A program made the position numbers and the translations under genes. Source: Solobacterium sp. (GTDB lineage Bacteria; Bacillota_I; Bacilli_A; Erysipelotrichales; Erysipelotrichaceae). Taken from it: a stretch of 64,000 nucleotides of DNA. Under the pieces are notes generated by a model, which was given only the letters and a program-made list of their open reading frames with translations, was not told the DNA's origin and did not search any database. Location of the stretch: positions 1 through 64,000 of the forward strand of contig JAILQT010000145.1 in the NCBI GenBank assembly GCA_024698805.1. Direction: 5' to 3'. Shown piece after piece: positions 15,569 through 24,150 of this stretch. Numbering within the stretch: the stretch's first letter is position 1; every line of letters starts with the position of its first letter.

Positions 15569-16843
15569 ATGAATACTGAGTCCATGAGCAATTGGGTACA
15601 GGAAAAACTGATGCCTGCTATCTCAAAATTCACGAACACGAAATTTATAAAATGCATGCAGGAAGGTGTTGTCGCATGTATGAACGCAACCATGATCGGT
15701 TCGATCTTCATGCTGCTGATGATCCCTCCGTTCCCTGCAACAGCAACCGGCGGCTTCGTTGAAGCATGGAGAGCTTTCTCTGCTGCAAACATGACCTGGC
15801 TGAATATGGGTTATCAGATCGGCCTGAATGCTGCAGGCTTCTATATCCTGCTCGGTATGGTCAATGCTGTCTGCAAACATGACGGTGCCCCGCTTGTCAA
15901 CAACCTGGTACTGTCAGTCTTCTCTTATATCTGTCTGCAGTGCTCCTTCCTGGAAGGCGGCGGACTGGATATCGGATTCTGGGGTGCCAAGGGCATGATG
16001 GCAGCGATCATCGTCGGCTATTTTGTACCAACACTCAATATCCTGTTCAAGAAGCACGGCATCAAGATCAAGATGCCTGATTCAGTTCCCCCGTTTATTT
16101 CAAACCAGCTTGAAGAAATGTTCTCAAGTGTAGGGACTGTAATCGTTGTCTTCGCAGTCAAACTGCTCTTTGCCCAGTTCGGAACAACACTCGGCGCTTT
16201 CGTCAACAGCCTGTTCGCCCCGCTGTTCAGCGCATCTGATTCACTCGCTGCTGTACTGATCTACTGCATTCTTGTACGTATCCTCTGGTTCTTCGGTCTT
16301 CACGGCAACAACATTGCCGGTGCAGTCGTTAATGTTGTTCTCACGCAGAATTTCGTTGCAAACGCTGAAGCTGTAGCTGCAGGCGGAAAACCGACATATA
16401 TCTTCAATACAGCATTCCAGAACTGGACAACACAGGGCATTCTGTTCATCGTCATTGCGGTGATCCTTGTGGCCAGATCCGAACAGCTTAAGGCAGTTTC
16501 CAAGATCTCCCTTGCACCTGCACTCTTCAACATCGGTGAACCTACAACATTCGGTCTGCCGCTGATCCTGAACTTCGATATCTTTGTTCCGTATCTGATC
16601 GTCTTCGCACTCAACGGCGCAATTCCGTATCTTGCATGCAAGATGGGCTTAATGAACATACCGTATGTCGACGTTCCGTTCACAGTTCCTGCATTCATCA
16701 AAGTCTTCCTGCAGACAATGGACTTCCGTTCGATCATTGTCTACCTCGTTAACGCAGCTGCCTGCATCCTGATCATGATCCCTGCGATCAAGAAGTATGA
16801 CGCAAAGCTTCTCGCTCAGGAACAGGCTGAAGCAAACATGTAA
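15569..16843 (+). CDS. PTS system EIIC component, lactose/cellobiose family
   Basis: A 424-aa integral membrane permease that carries and helps phosphorylate an incoming sugar. Family motifs: LHGNNIAGAVVN and the substrate/phosphate-site segment FNIGEPTTFGLPLILN, the counterpart of NINEPxxFGxP in cellobiose EIIC proteins. About eight to ten membrane helices. There is no EIIA or EIIB domain in the protein or anywhere nearby, so it must borrow these from elsewhere in the genome. Start ATG 15569 follows GGAAAGGGGAAAC; an in-frame upstream codon has no ribosome site. It leads an operon with a small membrane protein and a sulfatase, which points to a sulfated mono- or disaccharide, perhaps from mucin, as substrate (inference). 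Confidence 0.88.
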   Translation: MNTESMSNWVQEKLMPAISKFTNTKFIKCMQEGVVACMNATMIGSIFMLLMIPPFPATATGGFVEAWRAFSAANMTWLNMGYQIGLNAAGFYILLGMVNAVCKHDGAPLVNNLVLSVFSYICLQCSFLEGGGLDIGFWGAKGMMAAIIVGYFVPTLNILFKKHGIKIKMPDSVPPFISNQLEEMFSSVGTVIVVFAVKLLFAQFGTTLGAFVNSLFAPLFSASDSLAAVLIYCILVRILWFFGLHGNNIAGAVVNVVLTQNFVANAEAVAAGGKPTYIFNTAFQNWTTQGILFIVIAVILVARSEQLKAVSKISLAPALFNIGEPTTFGLPLILNFDIFVPYLIVFALNGAIPYLACKMGLMNIPYVDVPFTVPAFIKVFLQTMDFRSIIVYLVNAAACILIMIPAIKKYDAKLLAQEQAEANM

Positions 16844-16862
16844 TCTGTAAAGGAATAGAATT

Positions 16863-17315
16863 ATGAACCTGCTGATCATTAGCCTTAAAGCCGGATTGGT
16901 TCTGAGCTGGGTGCTGACAATTCTCGGCATAGTGAACCTGTACCGGGCTGATACCGGTGTGAAAATGAAATTTGACTGGCTTTCTTATATGAACATTTCC
17001 GGAACTATAGGTCTGACCCTGGTATCCCTGTTCGCAGTCATTCAGAGCAGCACATACATATTTACCGTATGCCTGATCGCAGTCACTATCGGAATGGTCT
17101 GGTTTCTGAAAACAAGGCTGATGATCGCAGGAGATCATAAAGTACTGCTTGGATCCAGGATCATCGATCTGTCCGATATCAGGGGGATCAGCACGAAATT
17201 AATGACATTGTCAGTCGAAACGAAAAACGATAAGATGAGGCTGTACGCACCGGTCACAGAGCGTTCTGTGACAATGAAGCTGTATGAAGCGGGAAAGGGG
17301 AAAAAGAAAAAATGA
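16863..17315 (+). CDS. Small membrane protein of unknown function in the EIIC/sulfatase operon
   Basis: A 150-aa protein with three predicted membrane helices (about 7-26, 45-63 and 67-85) followed by a ~60-residue cytoplasmic part (KVLLGSRIIDLSDIRGI..., ending in a basic GKGKKKK). The soluble part has the alternating strand pattern of a small PH-like or beta-barrel domain, but I cannot assign a family. It begins 19 bases after the EIIC stop with AAGGA upstream and overlaps the sulfatase start by four bases (ATGA), so it is translationally coupled to both. It may assist the transporter or the sulfatase; no function is claimed. Confidence 0.75.
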   Translation: MNLLIISLKAGLVLSWVLTILGIVNLYRADTGVKMKFDWLSYMNISGTIGLTLVSLFAVIQSSTYIFTVCLIAVTIGMVWFLKTRLMIAGDHKVLLGSRIIDLSDIRGISTKLMTLSVETKNDKMRLYAPVTERSVTMKLYEAGKGKKKK

Positions 17316-18775
17316 GAACGATCATGGTAATGTTTGATACACTGACAAGAAAGTATCTTCCAAACTATGGCAATGACTGGATCCATGCACCGAATTTCAG
17401 AAGACTGCAGAAAAACTGCACGCAGTTCAATAATTTCTATTCCGGAAGCCTTCCCTGCATGCCCGCAAGAAGGGAACTGCATACAGGAAAATACAATTTC
17501 CTGCATCGCAGCTGGGGTCCGCTGGAACCGTTTGACCGTTCCTCTTTCGAGATCTTATCTCAGAATGGAATCTATACACATCTGATCACCGACCATTCCC
17601 ACTACTGGGAGGACGGCGGTGCCACATATCACAACAGGTATTCCTCCTGGGAGGGATTCCGCGGGCAGGAAGGTGACCGTTATGTCGCTAGGGATGCCTG
17701 TGCAGTCCTTCCGGAAAAGACCCATCCCCTGAACAAACAGGGCATATCTGTAGTTCAGCACTACAGGAACAGGACAAGACAGCAGACACAGGAACAGATG
17801 TCCAGTGTGAAAACATTTGCGGCAGGACTTGAATTCCTGGATGAGCACAAGGATCTGGATAACTGGTTTGTACAGATCGAAGCATTTGATCCGCATGAAC
17901 CGTTCTACGTACCGCAGAAATTCAGAAAGATGTACGGTCTTCCCAAAGAAGAAACACTGTTCTGGCCGAGGTACGGGTCACTGCCTGAAGAATATAAAAA
18001 GGATATGGATCACTGCCGGAAGGAATACGCAGCCCTGATCAGCATGTGTGATGAGAGCCTTGGCAAAGTCCTTGATTTTATGGATGAGAATGACATGTGG
18101 AAAGACACGGCCCTGATCGTCAATACAGATCATGGCTTCCTTCTTGGTGAACATGAATATCTCGGAAAGAACTTCCCTCCGTGCTATGACGAACTTGTCC
18201 ATCTGCCTTTCTTCCTTCATATTCCGAAGCTTGCGGAAGGAGGGGAATGCGATCAGCTCTTTTCCACGGTCGATATTGCGCCTACACTCCTTGATCTGTA
18301 CGGCATCGATCTTTCTCTTCTCATGGAAACAGACGGAAAGTCGATCAAGGCAGTCCTCGAGAACAAAGAAGCTCCCAAGGATCATGTACTGTTCGGAATG
18401 CATGGAAGCTATACCTGCTGGACAGACGGCAGATATGTATATATGAAGGCGGAAAAATCAGAAGACGCAAAGGCATATGAGTATACGATGATGCCCACAA
18501 ACATACGCGGGTTCTTCTCCAAAGAACAGATGCGGGAAGCAGAGATCGTAAATCCCGGAAGATATTCCAATCATATCCCGGTCATGAAAATGCCTTCAAA
18601 AGCATTCTCGCTTGCGTGTAAATTCGGTGACCAGCTGTTTGACCTGGCTGAAGATCCGGAACAGGAAAACAATCTGGCATCTGCAGGCTGCAGAGAATTC
18701 AATGAAAAAATGAAGCTGGCCCTGAAAGAAGCAGGTGCGCCGGAAGAGGAATATGTCCGGATAGGTCTGAATTGA
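17312..18775 (+). CDS. Cytoplasmic sulfatase (Cys-type, formylglycine dependent)
   Basis: A 487-aa arylsulfatase-family enzyme that should hydrolyse sulfate esters. The catalytic motif is SLPCMPARRELHTGK: Cys49-x-Pro-x-Arg53, where the Cys is converted to formylglycine. Metal ligands are expected at D9 (MVMFDT), HSHYW near 89-93 and the NTDHGFLLGEHEYLGK block (about 270-285). No signal peptide, so it acts inside the cell, on sugars that have already been imported. Its start overlaps the stop of the small membrane gene, and the PTS EIIC leads the operon, so a phosphorylated sulfated sugar is a natural substrate. No anaerobic sulfatase-maturing radical SAM enzyme is in the window. A possible alternative activity is phosphonate or phosphodiester hydrolysis, but the CxPxR motif favours sulfatase. 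Confidence 0.9.
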   Translation: MRTIMVMFDTLTRKYLPNYGNDWIHAPNFRRLQKNCTQFNNFYSGSLPCMPARRELHTGKYNFLHRSWGPLEPFDRSSFEILSQNGIYTHLITDHSHYWEDGGATYHNRYSSWEGFRGQEGDRYVARDACAVLPEKTHPLNKQGISVVQHYRNRTRQQTQEQMSSVKTFAAGLEFLDEHKDLDNWFVQIEAFDPHEPFYVPQKFRKMYGLPKEETLFWPRYGSLPEEYKKDMDHCRKEYAALISMCDESLGKVLDFMDENDMWKDTALIVNTDHGFLLGEHEYLGKNFPPCYDELVHLPFFLHIPKLAEGGECDQLFSTVDIAPTLLDLYGIDLSLLMETDGKSIKAVLENKEAPKDHVLFGMHGSYTCWTDGRYVYMKAEKSEDAKAYEYTMMPTNIRGFFSKEQMREAEIVNPGRYSNHIPVMKMPSKAFSLACKFGDQLFDLAEDPEQENNLASAGCREFNEKMKLALKEAGAPEEEYVRIGLN

Positions 18776-18857
18776 CCTTCAGTAAAGCATTCGATGAATA
18801 AGCCCTGAAGCATTTTAGATAACAAAAATCCTGCGGGGTTTACAAAAGCAAAAACAA

Positions 18858-18923
18858 CAAAGGAATACAGAAGATCGGAACGGACGGCGGGGCCGGAAGA
18901 GAAGATATTCTGTATTCCTTTTA
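18858..18923 (+). terminator. Rho-independent terminator of the EIIC/sulfatase operon
   Basis: AAAGGAATACAGAA pairs with TTCTGTATTCCTTTT about 35 bases later; the GC-rich loop may fold further. It follows the sulfatase stop by ~85 bases. Confidence 0.75.
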
Positions 18924-18988
18924 TTGCGAAAATAAAACAAAAGGTGTCCCCGTCAGATTTATGAGTGCCGCATTTTACATCGGATACT

Positions 18989-19041
18989 GAAAAAGGAGCT
19001 GTTGACTCCCGGTCTCCCGGAGGAATACAGCTCCTTTATCG
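18989..19041 (-). terminator. Rho-independent terminator of the opp operon
   Basis: Read on the minus strand, AAAGGAGCTGT pairs with ACAGCTCCTTTTTC; the 5' arm overlaps the stop codon of the 90-aa gene at 19036. The remainder of the 18776-19035 gap holds nothing else recognisable. Confidence 0.75.
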
Positions 19042-19308
19042 TGAAAACAGAAATGTAAGCAGGAATATGAATAATCCGAAACAGACAGCGTAAACGAGCC
19101 AGATCAGCAGTCCTGCTTTCAGGGCGCCGAGGATGTACCACTTGCTCTCGTCTTCCGAAAGACTGTTGTCGCTGCTGCCGGAAGGCTTCACGAAATCATT
19201 TTCGAATCTCTCCTTCACGGCATCGGGGATCAGGATACTGCGCTTCTGCACACCGTGCATATCCGCGATCACGCGTCCGTCATCGTTCTCATCCGGCCTG
19301 CCGTTCAC
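19036..19308 (-). CDS. Small single-pass membrane protein at the end of the opp operon
   Basis: A 90-aa protein of unknown family: a charged N-terminal half (ENDDGR, VKERFENDF) and one membrane segment at about 62-88 (ALKAGLLIWLVYAVCFGLFI), ending FLFSR. It starts with GTG at 19308, overlapping the oppF stop by four bases (GTGA), with GGAGGG upstream. That coupling and the terminator right after it show that it belongs to the opp transcript. It could be a small accessory of the transporter. No function is claimed. Confidence 0.7.
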   Translation of the reverse strand: MNGRPDENDDGRVIADMHGVQKRSILIPDAVKERFENDFVKPSGSSDNSLSEDESKWYILGALKAGLLIWLVYAVCFGLFIFLLTFLFSR

Positions 19309-20342
19309 TGATTCCCTCCGGGATACAGATGGCAGACAACGAAGTGGCCCGGTTCTGCTTCATACATGACAGGCGGCTCTGTTTCGCAGCGCTTCATGCA
19401 TTCGGAACATCTCGTATGGAATTTGCAGCCCTTTGGCGGATTTGCCGGTGAAGGGATGGAGCCTTCCAGGACGATACGGTTCATCTTGGAATCCGGATCC
19501 GGTACAGGCACTGCGGAGAGCAGGGCTTTTGTGTACGGGTGGAGCGGATTGTTGAAGATCTTTTCGGTAGGGCCGTATTCGACAAGGTTGCCGAGATACA
19601 TAACGCCTACTGTATCGGAGATGTGCTCAACGACGGAAAGGTCATGCGAGATGAACAGGTATGTCAGGTTGTGCTTTTTCTGCAGATCCCTGAGAAGGTT
19701 GATGATCTGCGCCTGGATCGAAACGTCCAGGGCGGATACAGGTTCGTCACAGACGACGAATTCCGGGTTCAGTGCGAGCGCCCTGGCAATGCAGATACGC
19801 TGTCTCTGACCGCCGGAGAATTCATGCGGATAACGGTCTTTCTGGAAAGGCTGCAGGCCGCATTCATCCATGATCTTGTCGATATAGTCGTCGAATTCCT
19901 CTTTCGGGACGATGTTGTGTTCACGGACAGCTTCACCGATGATCTCGCCTACAGGCATACGCGGCTGCAGGGAAGAGAACGGGTCCTGGAAGATGATCTG
20001 CATCCTCGGACGCATATCGCGCATCTCTTTCGTTGTGAAGTCAAAGACTTCCTTGCCGTTGAACAGGATCTGTCCGGCGGTCTTCTCGCCGTTGAGGCGG
20101 AGGATCGTTCTGCCGGTCGTTGTTTTTCCGCAGCCGGATTCGCCGACAAGGCCCATCGTCGTGCCGCGTTTGAGGTTGAAGGTGATGCCGTCGACAGCCT
20201 TGACATAACCTACGGTCTTCTGCAGCATGCCGCCCTTGATCGGGAAGTATTTCTTCAGATTGTTGACCATCAGGATATACTGGTCATCGTATTCGACAGG
20301 TGTATAGGAGGTATCGATCTTAAGATCTTCTTTACTGCTCAT
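19305..20342 (-). CDS. oppF: Oligopeptide ABC transporter ATP-binding protein OppF
   Basis: A 345-aa cytoplasmic ATPase of the peptide importer. Walker A GESGCGKTTTGRTI, signature FSGGQRQRICIARALA, Walker B FVVCDEPVSALD and the switch His in FISHDLSVVEHI. The C-terminal oligopeptide/dipeptide extension contains the Cys-rich stretch CKFHTRCSECMKRC, which in some relatives holds an iron-sulfur cluster. Start ATG 20342 (an adjacent ATG at 20345 is possible) lies inside the end of oppD with AAAGGAGG upstream. It pairs with OppD to power OppBC. Confidence 0.92.
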   Translation of the reverse strand: MSSKEDLKIDTSYTPVEYDDQYILMVNNLKKYFPIKGGMLQKTVGYVKAVDGITFNLKRGTTMGLVGESGCGKTTTGRTILRLNGEKTAGQILFNGKEVFDFTTKEMRDMRPRMQIIFQDPFSSLQPRMPVGEIIGEAVREHNIVPKEEFDDYIDKIMDECGLQPFQKDRYPHEFSGGQRQRICIARALALNPEFVVCDEPVSALDVSIQAQIINLLRDLQKKHNLTYLFISHDLSVVEHISDTVGVMYLGNLVEYGPTEKIFNNPLHPYTKALLSAVPVPDPDSKMNRIVLEGSIPSPANPPKGCKFHTRCSECMKRCETEPPVMYEAEPGHFVVCHLYPGGNQ

Positions 20343-21480
20343 CATTGTCCTCCTTTGCATATCTGTAACAGGAAACAAAGTGTGTTTCCGACAGCTGGAT
20401 CATCTCCGGGTAAGGTCCGCTGCACTTGCTGATGCATTTGTCACAGCGGTCCTTGAAGTAGCAGTAGTCGGGCATGTTGATGGGGTTGGGGACTTTACCC
20501 GGGATGGAATAGAGTTCCTTTACCTTCTTGCCGACAACAGGCTTGGATGCCATCAGACCGATCGTGTACGGATGGCACGGGTTGTGGAAGATATCCGCAG
20601 CTGTGCCTTTTTCAATGACCCTGCCGGCATACATGACAACGACATAATCTGCCATTTCGGCAATGACGCCGAGGTCATGCGTGATAAACATGATCGAGGA
20701 ATTGATCTTGTCCTTCAGCACGCGCAGCAGGTCGAGGATCTGTGCCTGGATCGTAACGTCAAGCGCTGTTGTAGGTTCATCTGCGATGATGACCTTCGGG
20801 TTGCACGCAAGCGCCATGGCGATCATGACACGCTGACGCATACCGCCGGAGAGCTCATGCGGGAACATGTCGTATACGCCTTTGGAGTTGGCGATGCCTA
20901 CGAGCTCGAGCATCTCGATCGTACGGTCTTTGACCTGCTGTTCGCTCATGCCTTTTTCATCATGAAGCTCGATGACTTCATTGATCTGCTCGCCGATCCG
21001 GAATACGGGGTTCAGGGCTGTCATCGGCTCCTGGAAGATCATGGAAACATAGTTTCCGCGCAGTTTCTGCATGACTTCATCCGGTGCCTTTGTGACATCG
21101 TATGCCTTGTTGCCGAGATTCAGGCGGATCTGGCCGTCGACGGTCTGACCCTGGGGTCTCTGCAGCAGACGCATGAAGGAAAGGCTCGTTACGGATTTGC
21201 CGCAGCCGGATTCACCGACGACGCCTACCGTCTTTCCGGCAGGGATATCGAAGGATACGCCGTCGACAGCTTTGACAGTGCCTGCATCGGTAAAGAAATA
21301 CGTATGCAGGTTGTCGAATTCCACTGCGTTGTTCGGATCACGCATCGTTGTCAGGTATTCCGACTCGGGTACGTTCTTCCGCTTATGTCTTTTCTCATAT
21401 TCGTTCGTGATCTTACGGTTTTCCCGGGAAATCCGGCGTGCCTCTTTTGCGGAGAGATAACCGTCATTTCTTTTTGCCAT
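20332..21480 (-). CDS. oppD: Oligopeptide ABC transporter ATP-binding protein OppD
   Basis: A 382-aa ATPase. Walker A GESGCGKSVTSLSF, signature LSGGMRQRVMIAMAL, Walker B VIIADEPTTALD and MFITHDLGVIAEM. The N-terminus has an unusual basic extension of about 45 residues (KEARRISRENRKITNEYEKR) before the first strand of the ABC domain. The C-terminal Cys-rich stretch CYFKDRCDKCISKC matches that of OppF. Ribosome site AAGGAGGG precedes ATG 21480. It lies 14 bases after oppC and overlaps oppF. Confidence 0.92.
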   Translation of the reverse strand: MAKRNDGYLSAKEARRISRENRKITNEYEKRHKRKNVPESEYLTTMRDPNNAVEFDNLHTYFFTDAGTVKAVDGVSFDIPAGKTVGVVGESGCGKSVTSLSFMRLLQRPQGQTVDGQIRLNLGNKAYDVTKAPDEVMQKLRGNYVSMIFQEPMTALNPVFRIGEQINEVIELHDEKGMSEQQVKDRTIEMLELVGIANSKGVYDMFPHELSGGMRQRVMIAMALACNPKVIIADEPTTALDVTIQAQILDLLRVLKDKINSSIMFITHDLGVIAEMADYVVVMYAGRVIEKGTAADIFHNPCHPYTIGLMASKPVVGKKVKELYSIPGKVPNPINMPDYCYFKDRCDKCISKCSGPYPEMIQLSETHFVSCYRYAKEDNDEQ

Positions 21481-21494
21481 GTTTTCCCTCCTTC

Positions 21495-23042
21495 CTATCG
21501 CTTCATACGCGGGTCGAACGCATCGCGCAGACCGTCACCGACAAGGTTGAACGCAAGGACTGTCAGCAGCAGGAGCGTACCGGCAGGGATCCATACGAAC
21601 CAGTAATTTGTAAGAACGAATGTGTTGTTTACGTCGTTGATGATATTGCCCCATGACGCGAACGGGAACTTGACGCCCAGTCCGAGGAAGGACAGGGTAG
21701 CTTCTGTCAGGATCGTTCCGCCGAGACCCATTGTAATGGATACGATCAGCTGGGGGATAACGTTCGGGATCAGGTGCTGCAGGATCTTTCTCTTGACACT
21801 GAGACCAGTCGCTTCGGCAGCGATCATGAATTCCTGCTCACGCAGTGAGAGGATCTGACCACGGACCATATGCGCGATGCCGGGCCATCCGAGGAAACCG
21901 AGGATGAGCATCAGGTAGATCATGCGGATCTTGGGATCCACATGCATTGCGTCCATCGCAGCACCGAGGATGATGATCAGCGGTGTCGAAGGCACGCAGT
22001 AGAAGATGTCGACGATCCTCATGATCAGCATATCGACCCATTTGCCGAAATAACCGGAGATACCGCCGAGGATAACGCCGAGAACGGTGGAAATGATCTC
22101 AACGATGAAACCGATCGTCAGCGAAACGCGTCCGCCGTACATCAGCCTCGTTAACATGTCCATGCCGTTTTTGTCGGTGCCGAGCCAGTGATCTTTTGAA
22201 GGAGGTGAATAGGTATCGAATACCCTTGTCTCCTTCTGCTGGTTGATCGACCAGGAGTTGATGCGGGGATCGAACTGGATGACATATTCGTATTCCTGAC
22301 CGTCTGCTTCTTTGAAGATGAAGTCTTCATCGCCGTTCATGATCGAATCGACCAGTTCTTCTTTGAATGCGCGGCTGAGGAAGACGTCTGCCATCAGCGG
22401 GCGGACGACATACTTGGAGATATATGCATAGTCCTTCCCGTCTTCAAAGACGCCGCCGTCTTCATCGATCGTGTATGTATGACCGTCTGCTTTGAAGGAA
22501 TCTTCCTGGTTCTCATAGGCTTTGACAAGTTCATACATCGTCGCGAAGGGGATCGACGCACCCTGGATGGAGGAACTGATGATCTGCTTTGACGCAAAAC
22601 CGATCTGTTCGTTATCAAGCGAGCATGTATACATATCATCGCCTGTTTTTTCGACCTGGTATGTAATATCGCGGTATGTGAATTCTTCCTGGTTCTTTGT
22701 CATTGCCAGGAACATCTGTGCCTGCAGTGCGCTGGAGAACCTGCTGTCTGCCGCAATGAACTGGTATTCCTTGTTTTCCGTTACGGCAGCGAACTGCTTC
22801 GACTGCATGTCCGTACGGTAGAACAGCTGGTCTTCCTTATACGGTGATACCCATCCGCCGACAAACGAGAACAGGAACATCATTATGAGGATGACAAGAC
22901 CGACAACAGCGATCCTGTTGCGCAGGAAGCGTCTGCGTACGAGGGCACCCGGTGACAGGACCTTGATTCGTCTGTCATCGTTCAGCGAATACTGGGGCTC
23001 GTTGTTCTGATTCTCAGGTATGTTTTTGTTTTCTTCACTCAT
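21495..23042 (-). CDS. oppC: Oligopeptide ABC transporter permease OppC with a large extracytoplasmic insertion
   Basis: A 515-aa permease; usual OppC proteins have about 300 residues. The N-terminus (SPGALVRRRFLRNRIAVVGL) and first helix (~43-62) are normal. Then about 205 residues (roughly 70-278) are inserted in the first outer loop before the standard PPSKDHWLGTDKNGMDML motif, after which the five remaining helices and the EAA loop (EATGLSVKRKILQHLIPN) follow. The insert is mostly hydrophilic (FTYRDITYQVEKTGDDMYTC..., YTIDEDGGVFEDGKDY) and has no family that I recognise. It would face the binding protein OppA, which is also longer than usual here. It forms the channel with OppB. Confidence 0.9.
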   Translation of the reverse strand: MSEENKNIPENQNNEPQYSLNDDRRIKVLSPGALVRRRFLRNRIAVVGLVILIMMFLFSFVGGWVSPYKEDQLFYRTDMQSKQFAAVTENKEYQFIAADSRFSSALQAQMFLAMTKNQEEFTYRDITYQVEKTGDDMYTCSLDNEQIGFASKQIISSSIQGASIPFATMYELVKAYENQEDSFKADGHTYTIDEDGGVFEDGKDYAYISKYVVRPLMADVFLSRAFKEELVDSIMNGDEDFIFKEADGQEYEYVIQFDPRINSWSINQQKETRVFDTYSPPSKDHWLGTDKNGMDMLTRLMYGGRVSLTIGFIVEIISTVLGVILGGISGYFGKWVDMLIMRIVDIFYCVPSTPLIIILGAAMDAMHVDPKIRMIYLMLILGFLGWPGIAHMVRGQILSLREQEFMIAAEATGLSVKRKILQHLIPNVIPQLIVSITMGLGGTILTEATLSFLGLGVKFPFASWGNIINDVNNTFVLTNYWFVWIPAGTLLLLTVLAFNLVGDGLRDAFDPRMKR

Positions 23043-23054
23043 AATTCATACCTC

Positions 23055-24041
23055 TCAGGCAATACGTACACGGGGGTCGACCACCGCGTAGAGAATATCT
23101 GTGATCAGGTTGCCGAGCAGCGTCAGCACTGCCAGGAAGACGAGATAGAACATGGAGAACGGGATATCGCCGGCGACCATTGCCTGGTAACTCGTATAGC
23201 CGATGCCGGGGATCTGGAACAGTGTTTCCGTGATCAGTGCACCGGAGAACAGGCCGGGCAGGGAACCGCCAACGATCGTTACCAGCGGGATCAGCGTATT
23301 GCGGAATGCATGGTGATAAATGACACGTTTTTCATCCAGGCCTTTTGCACGGGCTGTACGGATGTAGTCCGCATTGAGGACTTCCAGCATATTCGTTCTT
23401 GTATAACGCATGAGTCCGCCGATGGATACAACTGTCAGTGTAATGATCGGCAGAACAAGGTGATGTGCCTTATCAAGCAGCTGTCCCATAGCGTCAAGCT
23501 GCGCATGGTTCCTTCCGACAAGTCCGTACAGATCGAACCAGCCCAGTTTTACGGAGAACAGCAGTTTGATCAGGGACGCAAAGAAGAATGTCGGCAGCGA
23601 GATGCCTGAGATCGCTACGACAGAGATGATATAGTCTGTCTTTGTATACTGTTTTCTTGCGGCCAGGATGCCCAGGGGGATGGAGATGATCAGTTCCAGG
23701 AACAGCGTGATCAGTCCAACGATAAAGGAAAGCCAGACGACCTCGTTGAATTTTGTGATGACAGGGACTGTAAAGTACCAGCTGTCGCCGAAATTGCCGC
23801 GCAGTGCATTCCCGGTCCATGTCATAAAGCCGGGCAGGATCCCCTGGTCCATGCCGTAGGCAGCAGATAACTGTGCGAGCCATTCCTCATAACTCTTTGA
23901 GTTCGGCAGCTGCGATTTCTGAAGTGCCAGACTTTCAATATAGGAGGTCGGAAGACAGCGCATCAGTATATAAATGATAAATGCGACGAAAACCAGCAGG
24001 ATCGCTGAAATGATCAGACGCTTAATGATATATTTTCGCAT
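23055..24041 (-). CDS. oppB: Oligopeptide ABC transporter permease OppB
   Basis: A 328-aa permease of normal length with six helices. The opening MRKYIIKRLIISAILL, the GLDEKRVIYHHAFRNTLIPL coupling (EAA-like) loop and the end DILYAVVDPRVRIA are standard for OppB. It follows oppA after a 109-base gap with a hairpin and precedes oppC by 12 bases. Ribosome site AAAGGAGG before ATG 24041. Confidence 0.93.
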   Translation of the reverse strand: MRKYIIKRLIISAILLVFVAFIIYILMRCLPTSYIESLALQKSQLPNSKSYEEWLAQLSAAYGMDQGILPGFMTWTGNALRGNFGDSWYFTVPVITKFNEVVWLSFIVGLITLFLELIISIPLGILAARKQYTKTDYIISVVAISGISLPTFFFASLIKLLFSVKLGWFDLYGLVGRNHAQLDAMGQLLDKAHHLVLPIITLTVVSIGGLMRYTRTNMLEVLNADYIRTARAKGLDEKRVIYHHAFRNTLIPLVTIVGGSLPGLFSGALITETLFQIPGIGYTSYQAMVAGDIPFSMFYLVFLAVLTLLGNLITDILYAVVDPRVRIA

Positions 24042-24080
24042 TGAGATACCTCCTTTCAGATACGTAATATCATATGTAAA

Positions 24081-24127
24081 GAAAAGAATGCGAAGTTTCT
24101 TTTACGTCCCTCCGCATTCTTTTTTTA
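24081..24127 (-). terminator. Hairpin between oppA and oppB, probable attenuating terminator or mRNA stabiliser
   Basis: AGAATGCG and CGCATTCT pair across a 20-base loop; on the minus strand a T-rich stretch (TTCTTTTCTTT) follows. Such hairpins after the binding-protein gene commonly keep oppA mRNA above that of the permease genes. Confidence 0.6.
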
Positions 24128-24150
24128 TCATTCAGAATTGCATCTAAACG

